Of a stretch of 64,000 bases of DNA, positions 21,425 to 32,882 are shown piece after piece. Each line of letters starts with the position of its first letter. The first letter of the stretch is position 1. The translations under genes and the position numbers were made by a program. The DNA comes from Chinchilla lanigera (lineage: Eukaryota > Chordata > Mammalia > Rodentia > Chinchillidae), in the NCBI RefSeq assembly GCF_000276665.1, contig NW_004955516.1, positions 3,465,105 to 3,529,104 on the forward strand, given 5' to 3'. Below the pieces are notes generated by a model. The model saw only the letters and a list, made by a program, of their open reading frames with translations. It was not told where the DNA came from and did not search any database.

Positions 21425-21842
21425 CCAGGGATTTTTTCCGGGTTCTTGGTCTCCTGAGCAAAAAACTAGATAAGACATGTGAAAAATGTAACCAGGATTC
21501 ACATTTATTAAAGGTGGGAAAAGAAGTACCCTCTGCAAAGTGAGAATAGGCCACTGACAAAGTCCACTGTGACCTCAGGGTTAATGGTGGGAGTCTTTTG
21601 CATCTCTTGTTTGTTGACCTGACATCAGATCTAGGCTGCCCTATTAAAGGCCCACTTGATTTTGTGCCAGATGTAAATAAAGAATTGAAGATTGCACTTT
21701 TTGATTGGTCCCAGGTGCAGGGTTTGGGGCTTGTGTTATACGCATGCGTCCTGGGTCTCTGTGATTGACAGGGCACACCCCCTTGCTCAACTAGTTTGCC
21801 CCACTTTAATCTCCTACCTCACCTTGACCGAAGAAGTTTTCA
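21425..21842 (-). mobile_element. ERV LTR-like element (solo)
   Basis: Minus strand, in order: gggaccaatcaaaaag (CCAAT-like), cttccctttaatAAATg-type signal near 21505, then gagaccaagaacccgg. This is the order of an ERV LTR. The 165-codon minus frame (21279-21776) lies in it and is not a gene. Confidence 0.55.
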
Positions 21843-22009
21843 TGAGGAGACAATGAAAAGTACGGACTAAATATTATACAAAATGGGTTTTTAGCTCAGA
21901 GCTCTTCCTTAAAATTAAAAGTGTGAAATGACTTTGGTTTTATAGCCTTAAGAGGAATAGATTGAGTCATTTCCCCACAGAAATATCAGTTCTTTATAAC
22001 ACGTATTGG

Positions 22010-22310
22010 TTAGTTATTGCTGTGTGACAAAATTGCCCCAATAGTTGGTAGCTTAAAACAGTAACGATTTGTGATTTCTCTTGATTATGTAGGTGATAGG
22101 AGTGTTTTTCCTGGGCTCATTTATGTGATTGCAGGCAGCCAGGAGCTCAACAGGGGCTAAGATGGATTCACTCAAACATCAAAGGCCTTGATTTAGGCTG
22201 TGGTTCTCCATATGGCCTATGTTCCTCCAGTAGCTGAGTTAGCTTCTTTCCAGTATGCCAGTCTCAAGGTGGTGTTCTAAGAAACAGGAGGTGTAAGCTG
22301 AATAATCTCT
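22010..22310 (-). mobile_element. MaLR/MLT1-like LTR
   Basis: tagttattgctgtgtgac, ttggtagcttaaaacag and later text read as the complement of an MLT1-type 3' end (same layout as 14605-15210). Confidence 0.5.
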
Positions 22311-22333
22311 TAAAATTCAGTCTCAGAGTTGCT

Positions 22334-22459
22334 TTTTTTTTGGTTTTTGTTTTTTGTTTTTTTTTTTTTTTTTGGTTTTTCTCTGGTACCGGGAACCAAA
22401 CTCACGACCTTGCGCTTGCCAGGCAGGCGCTTTTGCCGCTGAGCTAAATCCCCAGCCCC
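22334..22459 (-). mobile_element. ID SINE
   Basis: Young ID with long T tract, tctctggtaccgggaacc to aaatccccagcccc. Target duplication agtctcagagttg. Confidence 0.95.
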
Positions 22460-22557
22460 TAGTCTCAGAGTTGCATAATGCCTCTTCCAATACCTTCTAT
22501 TGGTTGAAACAAATCATAAGGCTCAAATTCAAGAGGGTGGAGAAATTGACTCTGTCT

Positions 22558-22636
22558 CTTTCTCTCTCTCTCCATTTCCATCTCTATCTTCTCTATCTCT
22601 CTCTATCATCTCTATCTCTATCTCTATTATCTCTAT
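22558..22636. repeat. (CTATCT)n-like pyrimidine microsatellite
   Basis: ctctatct/ctctctctatc units; lies at the tail of the composite SINE that follows. Confidence 0.9.
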
Positions 22637-22830
22637 TTTGGTGGTACCTGGAGTTGAACTCACAACCTTTTCACTCATCTCCAGCCCTTTTTCTTTAAAA
22701 AAACAAAACTATTTTGAGACATGGTCTTGCTAAGTTGCTAAGTTGCTGAGGCTGAGCTTGAACTTTTGATCCTCCTGTCTCAGCCTCCCAGAGTTCTGGG
22801 ATTGTAGGCATGGGCCACAGTGGATGCCAG
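22637..22830 (-). mobile_element. Composite B1-ID SINE
   Basis: ID part (ttggtggtacctggagttg to atctccagccc) followed by a B1 part (ttttgagacatggtcttgc to ttgtaggcatgggccac), both minus. Confidence 0.8.
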
Positions 22831-22839
22831 GAGTGGCAA

Positions 22840-23700
22840 CATCTCATGGCCAAGGGATATGACTAGGCTGTAAGGAGATGTGATTCAATAGCATTCACTG
22901 TTATGTTTGTCAACCAAAGGAGGTTAGAAAGTACAGCCAAGACTAGGAAGGATTTGGGAGCTATGTGATGAAGAATTAACTTCTCCCAAACAGGTCTAGC
23001 TTTCACTCTGTGCTACTGGGAAGTGCTATCTAAGCCTTTGCAATGTCCTGGCAGACAGTAGTGTCTTTTTTTTTTTTTTTTTTGCCTGGGGCTTTGGCAT
23101 AGGACAGTCTAACTATGTGTTTTATGATAGGGACTTTGAGCCATGTCATGTGAGTTCTGACCTGGAAATTTATCACGTTAGTCTGATCTCCCCAAAAAGC
23201 TTAAGACTAAAGGTCAGCCACAGGAGCGGTATATGATGGAGTCTCAGAGAAAAGTCTGGACACCAAAGGCTCAGGTGAGGTTCCTGGTTGGCAATATGTT
23301 CTGAGTATTGTCACACTTCAATACTGGGAGGGTAAAGCATTGCTAAAGGTGACAGAAACTTTGTGTCTGGGGCCCTCCCAGATTTCACCCTATGCGTTGC
23401 TTCGTGTGGTTGGCTATAATTTCTATCTTTTCATTAAGACCATAATCCTATGTAGAGTGCCTTACTTAAAGTTCTATGAGTCGTTCTACTACTTTATTGA
23501 ATCCAAGGGAGTCTGTGGGAATCCTAGACTCTAGCCAGCTGGTCTGAAGTGAGAGTGGCTTTGGGTACCCTGAAACTTGCAGCTAGAGTGAAAAGTAAGG
23601 ACAGTTTGTGAGACTGTTCCTTCTGACTAGGCGGAAGGGCAAAGGTCCTGCACTCAATATCAGAAGTCTCGAGCAGTCTTGGCCACCTGCAGGACTGTGC
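22840..23700. other. No gene recognised
   Basis: Single-copy sequence with a 19-base T tract at 23067-23085 that does not lead into a SINE I can identify. Confidence 0.5.
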
Positions 23701-23705
23701 CCTTG

Positions 23706-24046
23706 TTATGGTCTGTGTCTGGATGCCCCCCACAAGCCTCATGTGATCATAGGGGGGGTGGGCTTTTTGGAGGTAGCTGAATAAGGGTGTGAGTGCTACA
23801 CCCGCTCTAGGGCAGGTAGCCAGCATACAATATAAGGGAGGGAAAGAGGCTTGCTCTCTCTCCCTCCTTTCTTGTTGCTTTTGGTATCTTCCACAGCCAT
23901 CAACTATTGCCCCTCGGCCACCCACCCTGCCTTAGAGCCAGGTGATTATGGACTGAAACCTCTACAAACTGTGAGTGAAATAAACCTTTCCTCCTTTAGC
24001 TGGTGTAGGGTATTTTGTCTCAGCAAAGGACAGAAAACTAAAACAT
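23706..24046 (+). mobile_element. MaLR LTR (MT/ORR1-like)
   Basis: ttatggtctgtgtctggatg at the 5' side; gactgaaacctctacaaac, gtgaaataaacctttcc and gtattttgtctcagcaaag at the 3' side. Same family as 57538-57925. Confidence 0.75.
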
Positions 24047-24149
24047 CCCTTAATGTTGAGTTTGGTCAACTGATTAGGAACCATGAACCATGGTCACTAT
24101 AGACAGGATTATTAGTCAATAATAAAAACGACAAAGATAATAGTAACAC

Positions 24150-24370
24150 TTCTATAACACTCAGTATGTGCTATATCTTACATATATTAACTTAAGGGTG
24201 CTTCATAACAAACTGATGACGTAGGTACTATTATTCTATAAAGTAACTGAGGTGTGGAGAGGTTACATGACTTTCCTAAATTTATACAGATAGAAATTGA
24301 TCAAATTGAGACACAAATGTAACCATTCTGGTTTCAGAGTCTACTGTCTCAACTTAAATGTCATACTGCC
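24150..24370 (-). mobile_element. MIR-like fossil
   Basis: gtaggtactattattctata, aactgaggtgtggagaggtt, tggtttcagagtctactgtc: complement of MIR. Confidence 0.6.
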
Positions 24371-24560
24371 TCTAGATCTATCTGTTCTTCTATCTATCAA
24401 ATATCTGTCTATGCACACACTACTGGATTTGGTTTGCTGATTTTTCTGTGCATTTTAGGATTTGTATACCTATGCTTGTATGTTTCCTGTACTCTCCTTT
24501 TTTGTTATTGATATAAAGATTATATTAACTTCATAAAATGAGCTAGGTAGCTTTCTCAAG

Positions 24561-24582
24561 CTTATTTATTTATTTATTTATT
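24561..24582. repeat. (TATT)n microsatellite
   Basis: About five ttta units adjoining the T tract of the next ID. Confidence 0.9.
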
Positions 24583-24828
24583 TTTTGGTTTTTGGTTTTT
24601 CTCTGGTACCGGGAACCGAACTCACGACCTTGCNNNNNNNNNNNNNNNNNNNNNNNNNNNNNNNNNNNNNNNNNNNNNNNNNNNNNNNNNNNNNNNNNNN
24701 NNNNNNNNNNNNNNNNNNNNNNNNNNNNNNNNNNNNNNNNNNNNNNNNNNNNNNNNNNNNNNNNNNNNNNNNNNNNNNNNNNNNNNNNNNNNNNNNNNNN
24801 NNNNNNNCTGAGCTAAATCCCCAGCCCC
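24583..24828 (-). mobile_element. ID SINE containing an assembly gap
   Basis: Both ends of a young ID are present (tctctggtaccgggaacc... and ctgagctaaatccccagcccc) around the Ns. An intact ID would need only about 24 bases here, but the gap is 174. Confidence 0.9.
24634..24807. other. Assembly gap (174 N)
   Basis: Run of N within an ID. The size may be an estimate, or may hide extra SINE or T-tract sequence. Confidence 1.
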
Positions 24829-25054
24829 TGTAGCCTTAATTTATTAGCTTCTAATTAGCTTGTTAAAATTTTCCATTAGCATTGTTTTGCACGTTTCAAA
24901 ATATTAATACAAAAGAGAATACGAGTAAATTCCAAAATTAAAATAAAGTGGAACAAATGAATTCAATTGCATATCAAATCAGTAACATTAACTACAGAGA
25001 AAAAGAATTATTTTAAGCGACTTGCAGACAATACTTTACTTGATATTCTCATTG

Positions 25055-25056
<2 letters not shown>

Positions 25057-25100
<44 letters not shown>
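25057..25100. repeat. (CA)n(TA)n compound microsatellite
   Basis: ac units followed by at units, abutting the T tract of a B1. Confidence 0.98.
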
Positions 25101-25243
25101 TTTTTTTTTAAAGGCAAGGTCTTGCTATATAGTTCAGGCTGGCCTCCAACTCACTATGTAGCCCAGGCTGGCCTTGAACTTGAAATCCTCCTGCCTCAGT
25201 CTCCCAAGTGCTGCAATTACAAGTGTGCACCACCATGCCTGGC
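25101..25243 (-). mobile_element. B1 SINE
   Basis: ggcaaggtcttgctatatag through ccaccatgcctggc; both modules. Confidence 0.9.
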
Positions 25244-25249
25244 TTGACG

Positions 25250-25900
25250 TATATTACAAAAACACAAAAACTACAAAAAATCTTATATTTTCCTCAGTAA
25301 TTTTATTATTAGAAGTAATATTTTTTACTTTGAACACTTTTTATGTATTATGGAGTAAAGCAAAATATGCAACTATTTCACAGTATTACAAATTGAGACT
25401 TTCCATTAAGCAAATAGTGTTATAAATATAAAAATTAAGGAAAACATGAGATCCAATTTGAATTGAAAACAGAAATGTGACATATTATTAATACAAAATA
25501 TAATTCCTAGATGCTTACACGAGGGACTGAGAAACTTTTCCTGTAAGTGGCTGGATAGCAAATAGTTCAAGCATCATGTTGAAGGGAGGTCTCAATAACC
25601 AAATCAGGAAATTTGAGCATCAAATATTGATAATGATGAAGATAAATGTACTTGATTATAAAAATTGAATGAATAAAAACTCATGAGATTATGATCATCA
25701 TAAAAAAGAAAAGGAAAACAAAGAACATTTGCCACCTTTAAAGATTGCTTATACATCAACTTTTTCGGTAAAAATTTGTAATTAAGAGGACAGAATTAGA
25801 TATTTCCCCTACTCTAATTGAAGAGAGAAACTTTTCTTTACATAAAAATTACTATTAATGAACGTAAAAGGCTAGTAGAATTAGAGATAGTATTGCCCTT
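25250..25900. other. No gene; possible hAT scrap
   Basis: AT-rich. gagaaacttttcctgtaag with tggctggatagcaaatagtt (about 25528-25570) resembles one end of the hAT-like element seen at 36664 and 45655. The rest is unassigned. Confidence 0.4.
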
Positions 25901-26236
25901 CGGTCTACAGAGTTATCCCTAAGTGTCCATGCAGCATGGCTCCAGGACACCCATGGATACCCAAATCCTCAGACGTTCACATCCTTTAGGTAGTATTTGC
26001 ACAGAACATACAGACGTCCTCCCATATGCTTCAGAGAATCCCCCGATTACTTGTGATACCTAATATAATGTAAATGTTACATAAATAGTTGGCATACTGT
26101 ATTGTTTAGGGAGTAATGGTTCCCAGAAGGTCTGCACATGCTCAGTACAGACACATTTTTTTTCAAATGTTTTTGATCTACATTTGGCCGAGTACAAGGA
26201 TGCAGAACCCAAGGATACGAAGGGCCCACTATATAT
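25900..26236 (+). mobile_element. Tigger-type DNA transposon (non-autonomous)
   Basis: gttatccctaagtgtcc, ctccaggacacccatggata at one end; ggatgcagaacccaaggata and cgaagggcccactat at the other, complementary in style. Related copy in opposite orientation at 52657. Confidence 0.65.
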
Positions 26237-26239
26237 GAA

Positions 26240-26660
26240 ACACAGTGGATAAGAGAACAGGGTAAACCACGCCACAGGGTATAGTTAAGTCCAGTTTGGT
26301 GTAGGACATTCTACGAGACTACAAATTGCTCTTGTCTCTTCAAAATCTCTACAATGCAAAAAATGAAACAAACAAAAAGCTGTGGAGTTTCAAGTCAAAT
26401 AACACAAAAGAGATTATGACAAATGCATTTCATGGAATTGATAACAGTTTTCCAAGAAAAGCAGTTTCAAAAACACTTTTGGACAATGGGAGAATTTGGG
26501 TTATAGATGATATAGTAGGTGCTACCAAGAAATGATAATTAAGTTTCTAAGGTACAATAATGCTAATATGATTATATAAGAAAAATGTTCTTTTACTTGG
26601 GGGCAGCATATTAAACTATTCAGAGAAGTGACACCCTATTTGTTATTTTCAAAAGATTCA
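26240..26660. other. No gene or repeat recognised
   Basis: AT-rich single-copy sequence. Confidence 0.5.
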
Positions 26661-26666
26661 TCACAT

Positions 26667-26762
26667 GGGGCTGGGGGCTTAGCTCAGCGGCACATTGCCT
26701 GCTTGGCAAGCGCAAGGTCCTGAGTTTGATTCCCGGTACAGGTAAAAAGCAAATAAACAAAC
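26667..26762 (+). mobile_element. ID SINE
   Basis: ggggctgggggcttagctc to ttcccggtacaggtaaaaag. Diverged target duplication aaaagatt. Confidence 0.95.
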
Positions 26763-26999
26763 AAAAGATTTAGCACGTATATAGATGGATAAATACATGT
26801 GGCCAATTTTTTACAGTTATTTAATCTAGTTGGTTAAAATATATGCATATAATTATATTATTATTTTTATTTTTTATGTCTGCAAGTTTCCAATGTAAGA
26901 GTTTTAGGGAAAAAAAATTTTCAATTTAGGGATATATCTTACCTTCAAATTTGTAATTAGGCCAATTACTTTGCAAACTGGCTTTCACTTAAGTACCTG

Positions 27000-27110
27000 T
27001 GGTAGGCAGAATTTTTTAAATAGTTCTCCGAAGTGTCTATGTCTTGGTCCCAGATCCTATGAATATGACACTATTCCCCTAAATTAAGTTACAGAACACA
27101 GTTGAAATTT
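27000..27110 (+). mobile_element. MLT1-like LTR scrap
   Basis: tgtggtaggcagaatttt and cccagatcctatgaatatg resemble the 5' end of an MLT1-type LTR. The 3' part is not evident. Confidence 0.45.
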
Positions 27111-27308
27111 GGAGTTTTGTGGCATTAACTTGTTGAGTTCTGTAAAGTATTGCATTAAAACCTGGGTTGCTTTGCTCTACTGTTGCAAATTGCATCTTTT
27201 CTCTCTGAATTATATAAAGTTTATTCTTTCTTTCCCTATTTCTGTGTATGTCTTAAATGTACCTGCCTGTTAAATTATTTTCATTTCTATTTTTCCAGTG
27301 CAGGAATA

Positions 27309-27329
27309 CACACACACACACACACACAC
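27309..27329. repeat. (CA)n microsatellite
   Basis: About ten ca units. Confidence 0.95.
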
Positions 27330-27814
27330 TTTCAACTTCATAAAAAATTAAATGTTTGACAGATTTCCCTTCATAGACAGACACAAAACAGATTCGAAAG
27401 AATGACATTAGCAGAAATGGTGAGGTAAGACCATCAAAAATCTGCTCCCCCAGAAGAACAATGAGAACATTGACAAAAAAGTGCTAAAATCAATTTTTCA
27501 GAGCTCTGGAAAGTAACTAATTCTTTGCAACAATCTAAGTAACATTACTGAAGAAAAATAGCTGAATATCAATAAGAATAAAGAGCTTTATGTGCTTTAA
27601 CTTTGCCTCGTAAAGTCTTCCTCTGTCCAGCTCAATGGAAGTGTTGAAATCCAACAGCCACACACCGAAAATAGCTGTGAAAACCAGCAACCCAGCAGCC
27701 ACTGGGAGGAAGAAGAGGACTGGAGCCCCCCAAAAGTCCCACCTCAACAGAACTTCCATTACTGACCTTTTCTGGCAAGTCCTAGAAACAAACTAATTAA
27801 AAGGCAGAGATTGA

Positions 27815-27974
27815 GGGCCAGGCATGGTGGCACACGCCTGTAATCCCAGCACTCAGGAGGCTGAGGCAGGAGGATCATTGTGAGTTCGAGACCAGCCTGG
27901 GCTACAAAGTGAGCTCAAGGCCAGCCTGAACTGCATAGTGAGACCCTGTCTCAAAAAGACAAAAAAAAAAAAAA
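27815..27974 (+). mobile_element. B1 SINE
   Basis: Near-consensus B1 with both modules and a long A tail. Target duplication aaaggcagagattg. Confidence 0.97.
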
Positions 27975-28437
27975 AGGCAGAGATTGGCAGAATGAAAGAA
28001 AACATAATCCAACTCTCCAGAGACATACTTTAGTTTCAAAGACACAACACACATTTAAAATCAAAGGATGGAAAAGTGCATACCACAAAAGGAGTAACCG
28101 AAAGATCTGGAGTGGCTATATTGCTATCAAACAAAATAGACTTTGGGACAAGCATTTTTTATTAGCAACAAACAAGTCATTTTACCATAATGAAAACTCA
28201 ATCCATCAAGAAGATGCAAGAATTATAAATATACACAAACTTAACAACAGACCTCCAAAAGTATATGCAGTAAAATTGGCACTATTGAAGGAAATGAAAT
28301 AGAGAAAACCCACAGAGCAAAATCAATAAAACCAAACATAGATCTTTTGAAAAGATCAACGAAATTGAGACACTGTTAGCTAATCTGAATCAGAAATAGA
28401 GAGGGAATATCACTACCAACCTTGAAGAAATAAAAAG

Positions 28438-28941
28438 AGCCAGGTGTGGTGGTGCACGCCTGTAGTCCCAACACTGGAGGCTAAAGTAGGAGGATCCCTG
28501 TTGGTATTAACTGTGGTGACAGGTCCCTAGGACGAGGTGCCCTCGGATGAATAAAGGAAAGTAGAAGGGAAACAAGAGAGCTAGAAGTCTGGGATCGGGG
28601 GCGGGGGGCTCACAGCCTCTGGGACTGCGGCCGCCACGATCACCCATCTCAATCGCCTTTTATTGGAACCCAGAACGTAACTCAGACCCACAGGAGAAAT
28701 TCATTATCCCTTTCCATTTCTGTCTCTCAGCTGATGGTAACCATCCTCGGGCGAGCCTCCCACACCCCGCACCATGCGCACTCGGCACGGCTGGAGATCA
28801 GAAGCCAACCATCAGTAATCAGTTTATTAGCAATCACAGTCCTTCCCCCACAGATCCCTTTCAGTTTGAGGTCAATCTGGGCTACATAGTGAGTTCAAGG
28901 CCAATCTGAACTATGTAGCGAGACCCTGTCTCAAAAAATAA
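28438..28941 (+). mobile_element. B1 SINE split by an LTR
   Basis: Left half 28438-28498 (gccaggtgtggtggtgcac to taggaggatccc), right half 28853-28941 (gatccctttcagtttgagg to ccctgtctcaaaaaat). Together they make one B1. Confidence 0.95.
28499..28852 (+). mobile_element. ERVK-like solo LTR, 354 bp
   Basis: Begins TG and ends CA, with an exact 6-bp target duplication GATCCC (28493-28498, 28853-28858), the size used by class II (ERVK) integrases. No internal retroviral sequence. CpG-rich U3. Sister copy at 17128. Confidence 0.85.
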
Positions 28942-29314
28942 GATGAAAACAATCAAACTTAAATCAGTCAATAGACCAAAAACCTAAATATGAGAGCTAA
29001 TAGTACAAAATTCTTGGGAAAGAAATGATCCAACATCTTCATGATCTTGGATTAGGCAATGCTTCCTAAACATGACACAGACAATATTAAGCAACAAAAG
29101 AAAAGAACAAAGTATTATACATCAAAATTACATTATTGGAAATCAAAATTAAAAATTTATATGTTTCAAAAGACATCATTAAGAAAGTGAAATAACAACA
29201 CTGGAATGGGAAAAATAGTTGCCAATCACACGTCTGCTAAGTGATTTTTATCCAAAATAATACTGAACTCTTAACCTAAACAAGAAAAATAATCCAATTA
29301 CTAAAATGGGAAAA

Positions 29315-29474
29315 GCCAGGCGTGGTGGCGCACACCTGTAATCCCAGCACTCAGCAGTCTGAGGCAGGAGGATCACTGCGAGTTTGAGACCAGCCTGGGC
29401 TACAAAGTGAGCTCAAGGCCAGCCTGAACTGCATAGTCAGACTCTGTCTCAAAGAGGCAAAAAAAAAAAAAAAA
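29315..29474 (+). mobile_element. B1 SINE
   Basis: gccaggcgtggtggcgc through agactctgtctcaaagagg and A tail; inserted in L1. Confidence 0.95.
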
Positions 29475-29904
29475 GGAAAGGAATTTAGTAATTTTTTTTT
29501 CAAACAGGACACACAAATGGCAAATGAGTACATGAAAAAGATGCTCAATATCATTGGTCATTAGGGAAATGCAAATCAGAAACACAATGAGATACCACTT
29601 CAAATCTACTGAGATGGATATAATAAAAGTGACAGACAATAACAAGTGTTGACAAGGATAGAGAAAAATTGGAACCTTTCAACATTGCTGGCAAGAATGC
29701 AAAATGACTTGGCCACTGCAGAAAAGTTTCAGTTTCTCAACCATTTACACTGAGTAATTCTGGTATATGTCTAAGGAAATAAAAACATATATCTACAGAA
29801 CACCTTGAACATGAATGTTCATAGCAGTATTCTATATAATAGTTAAAAAGGAGAAACAACCCAAATGTCCATTAACTTATGAGTGGATAAGCAAAATGTA
29901 GTAT

Positions 29905-30785
29905 AGCAGTATGTTTTGAGAGCCTGATAAATTAGAGTTCTAATACCAAAGTGGCTTGCAGTGCTATTCTAATAAGAAATGAAGAGCATGTGGACATGGG
30001 TGTTTACAGTATGCCTTACATGGGCCACTTTTTTTTTTTTTTTCAGTACCGGGGATCGAACTCATGACCTTGTGCTTGCCAGGCAGGCACTTATGCCACT
30101 GAGCTATATCCCCAGCCCTACCTGGGCCACTTGGTTTATCTGCAAGTTGGTTTAATGCCAAGTGTCTAACCCATGACCAGGGGATCCCTCACATGAGAAA
30201 GTTTATACTGGCTCGTACCCTTGTGGCTCTTGTTTGATCCATGTTCAGATTATGCCTATCTAATCATCACTCTGGTGCTGGGACCTCACCCTTCAGTCTC
30301 TAGCATCCCAGAGAAACCCCAACCTGGGGCAGTCCCTAGTTCTTCAGATGGAAGGTTGAAATTCAATATATCATTACAATAGGAAACAAGGTCAAATTTT
30401 TTTACTTACAGATCCTGGGCAGGGTGGGCATAATGACTTGAGAGGGAGGTTTTTCTGTACCTGGGTCACATGAGGCAGAAATGAAGTCAGACAGAGACAG
30501 AGACGCAACGAACAGTATCTACAGTGGACAAGGGTGAGGGTCACTTTATGTTCAAAGGCAAATGCTAAATGCCTTCCTTTAAAAGAAGCACTGGGAAAGT
30601 GCACAGCCTGGTCCAGTAGGTGGGAGAGAGATGCCTTTAAATTCTTATCTCTGGTTGATGCCTTGAGCTGTTTGGTTATGGTGAGCACTGAAAATTGTGC
30701 CCAGGGTGACTGAACCTTGTTGCTGGAATGAGAAAGTTAATCTTCTGCATTATTCAAGATGAATACTGAGGCAAAATAAAATTAT
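29905..30785. mobile_element. Insertion within L1, type unknown
   Basis: L1 text stops after aagcaaaatgtagtat and resumes at attcagtggactattactc. The ~880 bp between is not L1 and contains an ID. Could be an LTR; no family recognised. Confidence 0.45.
30031..30118 (-). mobile_element. ID SINE
   Basis: cagtaccggggatcgaac to tatccccagccc. Target duplication tacatgggccactt / tacctgggccactt. Confidence 0.95.
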
Positions 30786-31193
30786 AAGAATTTACTGTAC
30801 CATTCAGTGGACTATTACTCAACCATAAAATGACAGCAGTACTGACAGATGCTACAACATGTCTGAACCATGATAACATTGAACTAAGGGAATGAATGAA
30901 GCTAGCCATTATACATAATTTTCAGAATAAGTAAATCTGTACAGAAGTCAGATTAATGGTTGGCAGGGGCTGGAGAAGGGGGAACTGGGAATGACTGCCA
31001 ATGGATAAGGGTTTCTTGTTGAAATAATGAAAATGTTCTCAAGTTAGATCATTGGAATGGTTTACAACTTTGTGAGTATACTAAAACCACTGAATTATAT
31101 ACTAATGGGGCAAATTTTATGATATATGAGTTATTTCTCAATTTAAAAGAATCCCCAAAATTTAATAAAAAAGAACCCAATCAAAAATGTCTA

Positions 31194-31302
31194 GGGCTGG
31201 GGATTTAGCTCAGTGGCACAGCGCCTGCCTGGCAAGTGCAAGGCCGTGAGTTTGACTCCTGGTACGGGTAAAAAACAAAAAACAAAACAAAACAAAACAA
31301 AA
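31194..31302 (+). mobile_element. ID SINE
   Basis: gggctggggatttagctc to ctcctggtacgggtaaaaaac with caaaa-rich tail, at the 3' edge of the L1. Confidence 0.95.
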
Positions 31303-31349
31303 GTCTAAAAATCAGAAGAGACACTTTATTGAAGAAGACATTGATGTAT

Positions 31350-31915
31350 CAGTCACCTTTACGTTGCTGGGACAAAATTCCTGCATACATACAACTTAAA
31401 GGAGAAAGGATTTATTTTGGCTCATGGTTTCAGAGGTTTTAGTCCATGGTTGGCCAGCTCCCAGGCAGAAACATCACAGCAGAGGGACTTGGAAGAGGAA
31501 AGCTACTCACCTTACAGTGATCAGAGAATAAATGAGAGGAAAAAAACCTGAGAGGAAAGGGCCAGACACAGGTCACACTCTTCAAAGACACACCCCCAGT
31601 GAGACATCTAATCCAATTAGGCCTCACCTCTTATTAAGCCTATGAACTATTAACTCATCAGGGGCTGGGGATTTAGCTCAGTGGCAAAGCGCCTGCCTGG
31701 CAAGCGCAAGGTCTGGAGTTCGGTTCCTGGTACCGGAGAAAAACCAAAATAAAATAAAATAGAACTATTAACTCATCAGTGGATTAATCCACTTGATGAA
31801 ATTGGAGCCCTCATGGCACATTCAGTTCCTAAATCCCATTAGTTGGCTACAAAGCCTTTAACACAATAAGGCTTTGGGGGGACATTTTGGGTTGTAACCA
31901 TAACAACAAATAAAC
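31350..31915 (-). mobile_element. MaLR LTR (MLT1/MST-like)
   Basis: Complement pattern: ggatttattttggctcatgg, then catctaatccaattaggcc and, after the ID, ttggagccctcatggcac and gggggacattttgggttg. Interrupted by the ID at 31661. Confidence 0.6.
31661..31761 (+). mobile_element. ID SINE
   Basis: Young ID; perfect 16-bp target duplication aactattaactcatca on both sides. Confidence 0.97.
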
Positions 31916-32490
31916 ACAGGAAAAGAAGCTCAGCATTATTAGTCATTTGAAAATTTTTCATGAAACTCACAATGACATACCACCACACTCCTATTATAAT
32001 GAATAATCTTTCAAAAAATAATGAATGCCAAGTTCTGGTGCAGATGAGGAGCTACTGAAACTCTCATAATTTGATGACGGGAACACAACCCTGGAACCGT
32101 GTTTGACAGTTTCACAGAGGATTGAACATGTACTTCTTATATGACCCAGGAACATCATTACTATATATTAAATATTGCTGGGTCATTTCTCTACTATGAA
32201 AATTTACATTCACATAAAAACTGTTCACTAATTAGCCTAGACTTTATTCATAATTGTTAAAAACTAGAAGTAACCCAAATATCCTTTAATGGGTGGCTGT
32301 TTATACTGAAGTACATCAATGTACTAGACTACCACTCAGCAGGAAAAGGAGCAAGTTACTGACACATGCAAAAACTTGGTGGAATCTTAAAGGTATCATG
32401 CTAAATGAGGGAGCCTAGTCACAAAAACCTATATACTTTATGATTCTATTTATATGATGAGCTACAAGAGACAAAAATATAAGGACATTA

Positions 32491-32755
32491 TCCAGGCAGG
32501 GTGGCACATATGTGTAATCCCAGCACTCTGGAAGGCTGAGGAAGGATCAAAAGTTTGGGCCCAACCTGGGAGCATAACAACTTAGCAAGACCCTGTCTCT
32601 CTCTTTTTTTTTTTGGTACCGGGAATCAAACTTGGGACCTTTTGCCTGTCAGGCAGGTGCTTGTACCACTGAGCTATATTCCCGGCCCAAGACCCTGTCT
32701 CAAGGGAGGGGGAGTGTATCTTAGTATGAAGGCCCTGTGTTCAATTCCCAGTAAA
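32491..32755 (+). mobile_element. Composite B1-ID SINE, split by an ID
   Basis: B1 part ccaggcagggtggcac to agaccctgtctc, ID part aagggagggggagtgtatc to tcaattcccag. A minus ID is inserted at the join, duplicating aagaccctgtctc. Confidence 0.8.
32604..32688 (-). mobile_element. ID SINE within a composite SINE
   Basis: ttggtaccgggaatcaaac to atattcccggccc, flanked by aagaccctgtctc. Confidence 0.95.
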
Positions 32756-32780
32756 GAAAGAAAGAAGAAAGAAAGAAAAA

Positions 32781-32836
<56 letters not shown>

Positions 32837-32882
32837 AAAAGAAAGAGGAGGGAAGAAAGAAAGGGATGAAGGAAGGAAGGAA
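32753..32882. repeat. (GAAA)n microsatellite
   Basis: About 25 gaaa units changing to ggaa units; expanded from the composite SINE tail. The lysine-rich and phenylalanine-rich frames here are artefacts. Confidence 0.98.

Larger units (their letters stand above)
27350..31160 (+). mobile_element. LINE-1 (old, long, heavily interrupted)
   Basis: One degenerate L1 on the plus strand. ORF2-type text recurs in order: ttttgaaaagatcaacgaaa (~28345), cttcatgatcttggattagg (~29037), gctcaatatcattggtc (~29542), aatgagataccacttc, then a 3' UTR near 30960 (ggttggcaggggctggag). Three B1s, an LTR and a further ~880-bp insertion break it. No intact frame. Confidence 0.75.

Noticed and set aside
21279..21776. 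165-codon open frame on the minus strand
   Set aside because: Mostly within an ERV LTR-like sequence; no retroviral or cellular protein similarity that I recognise.
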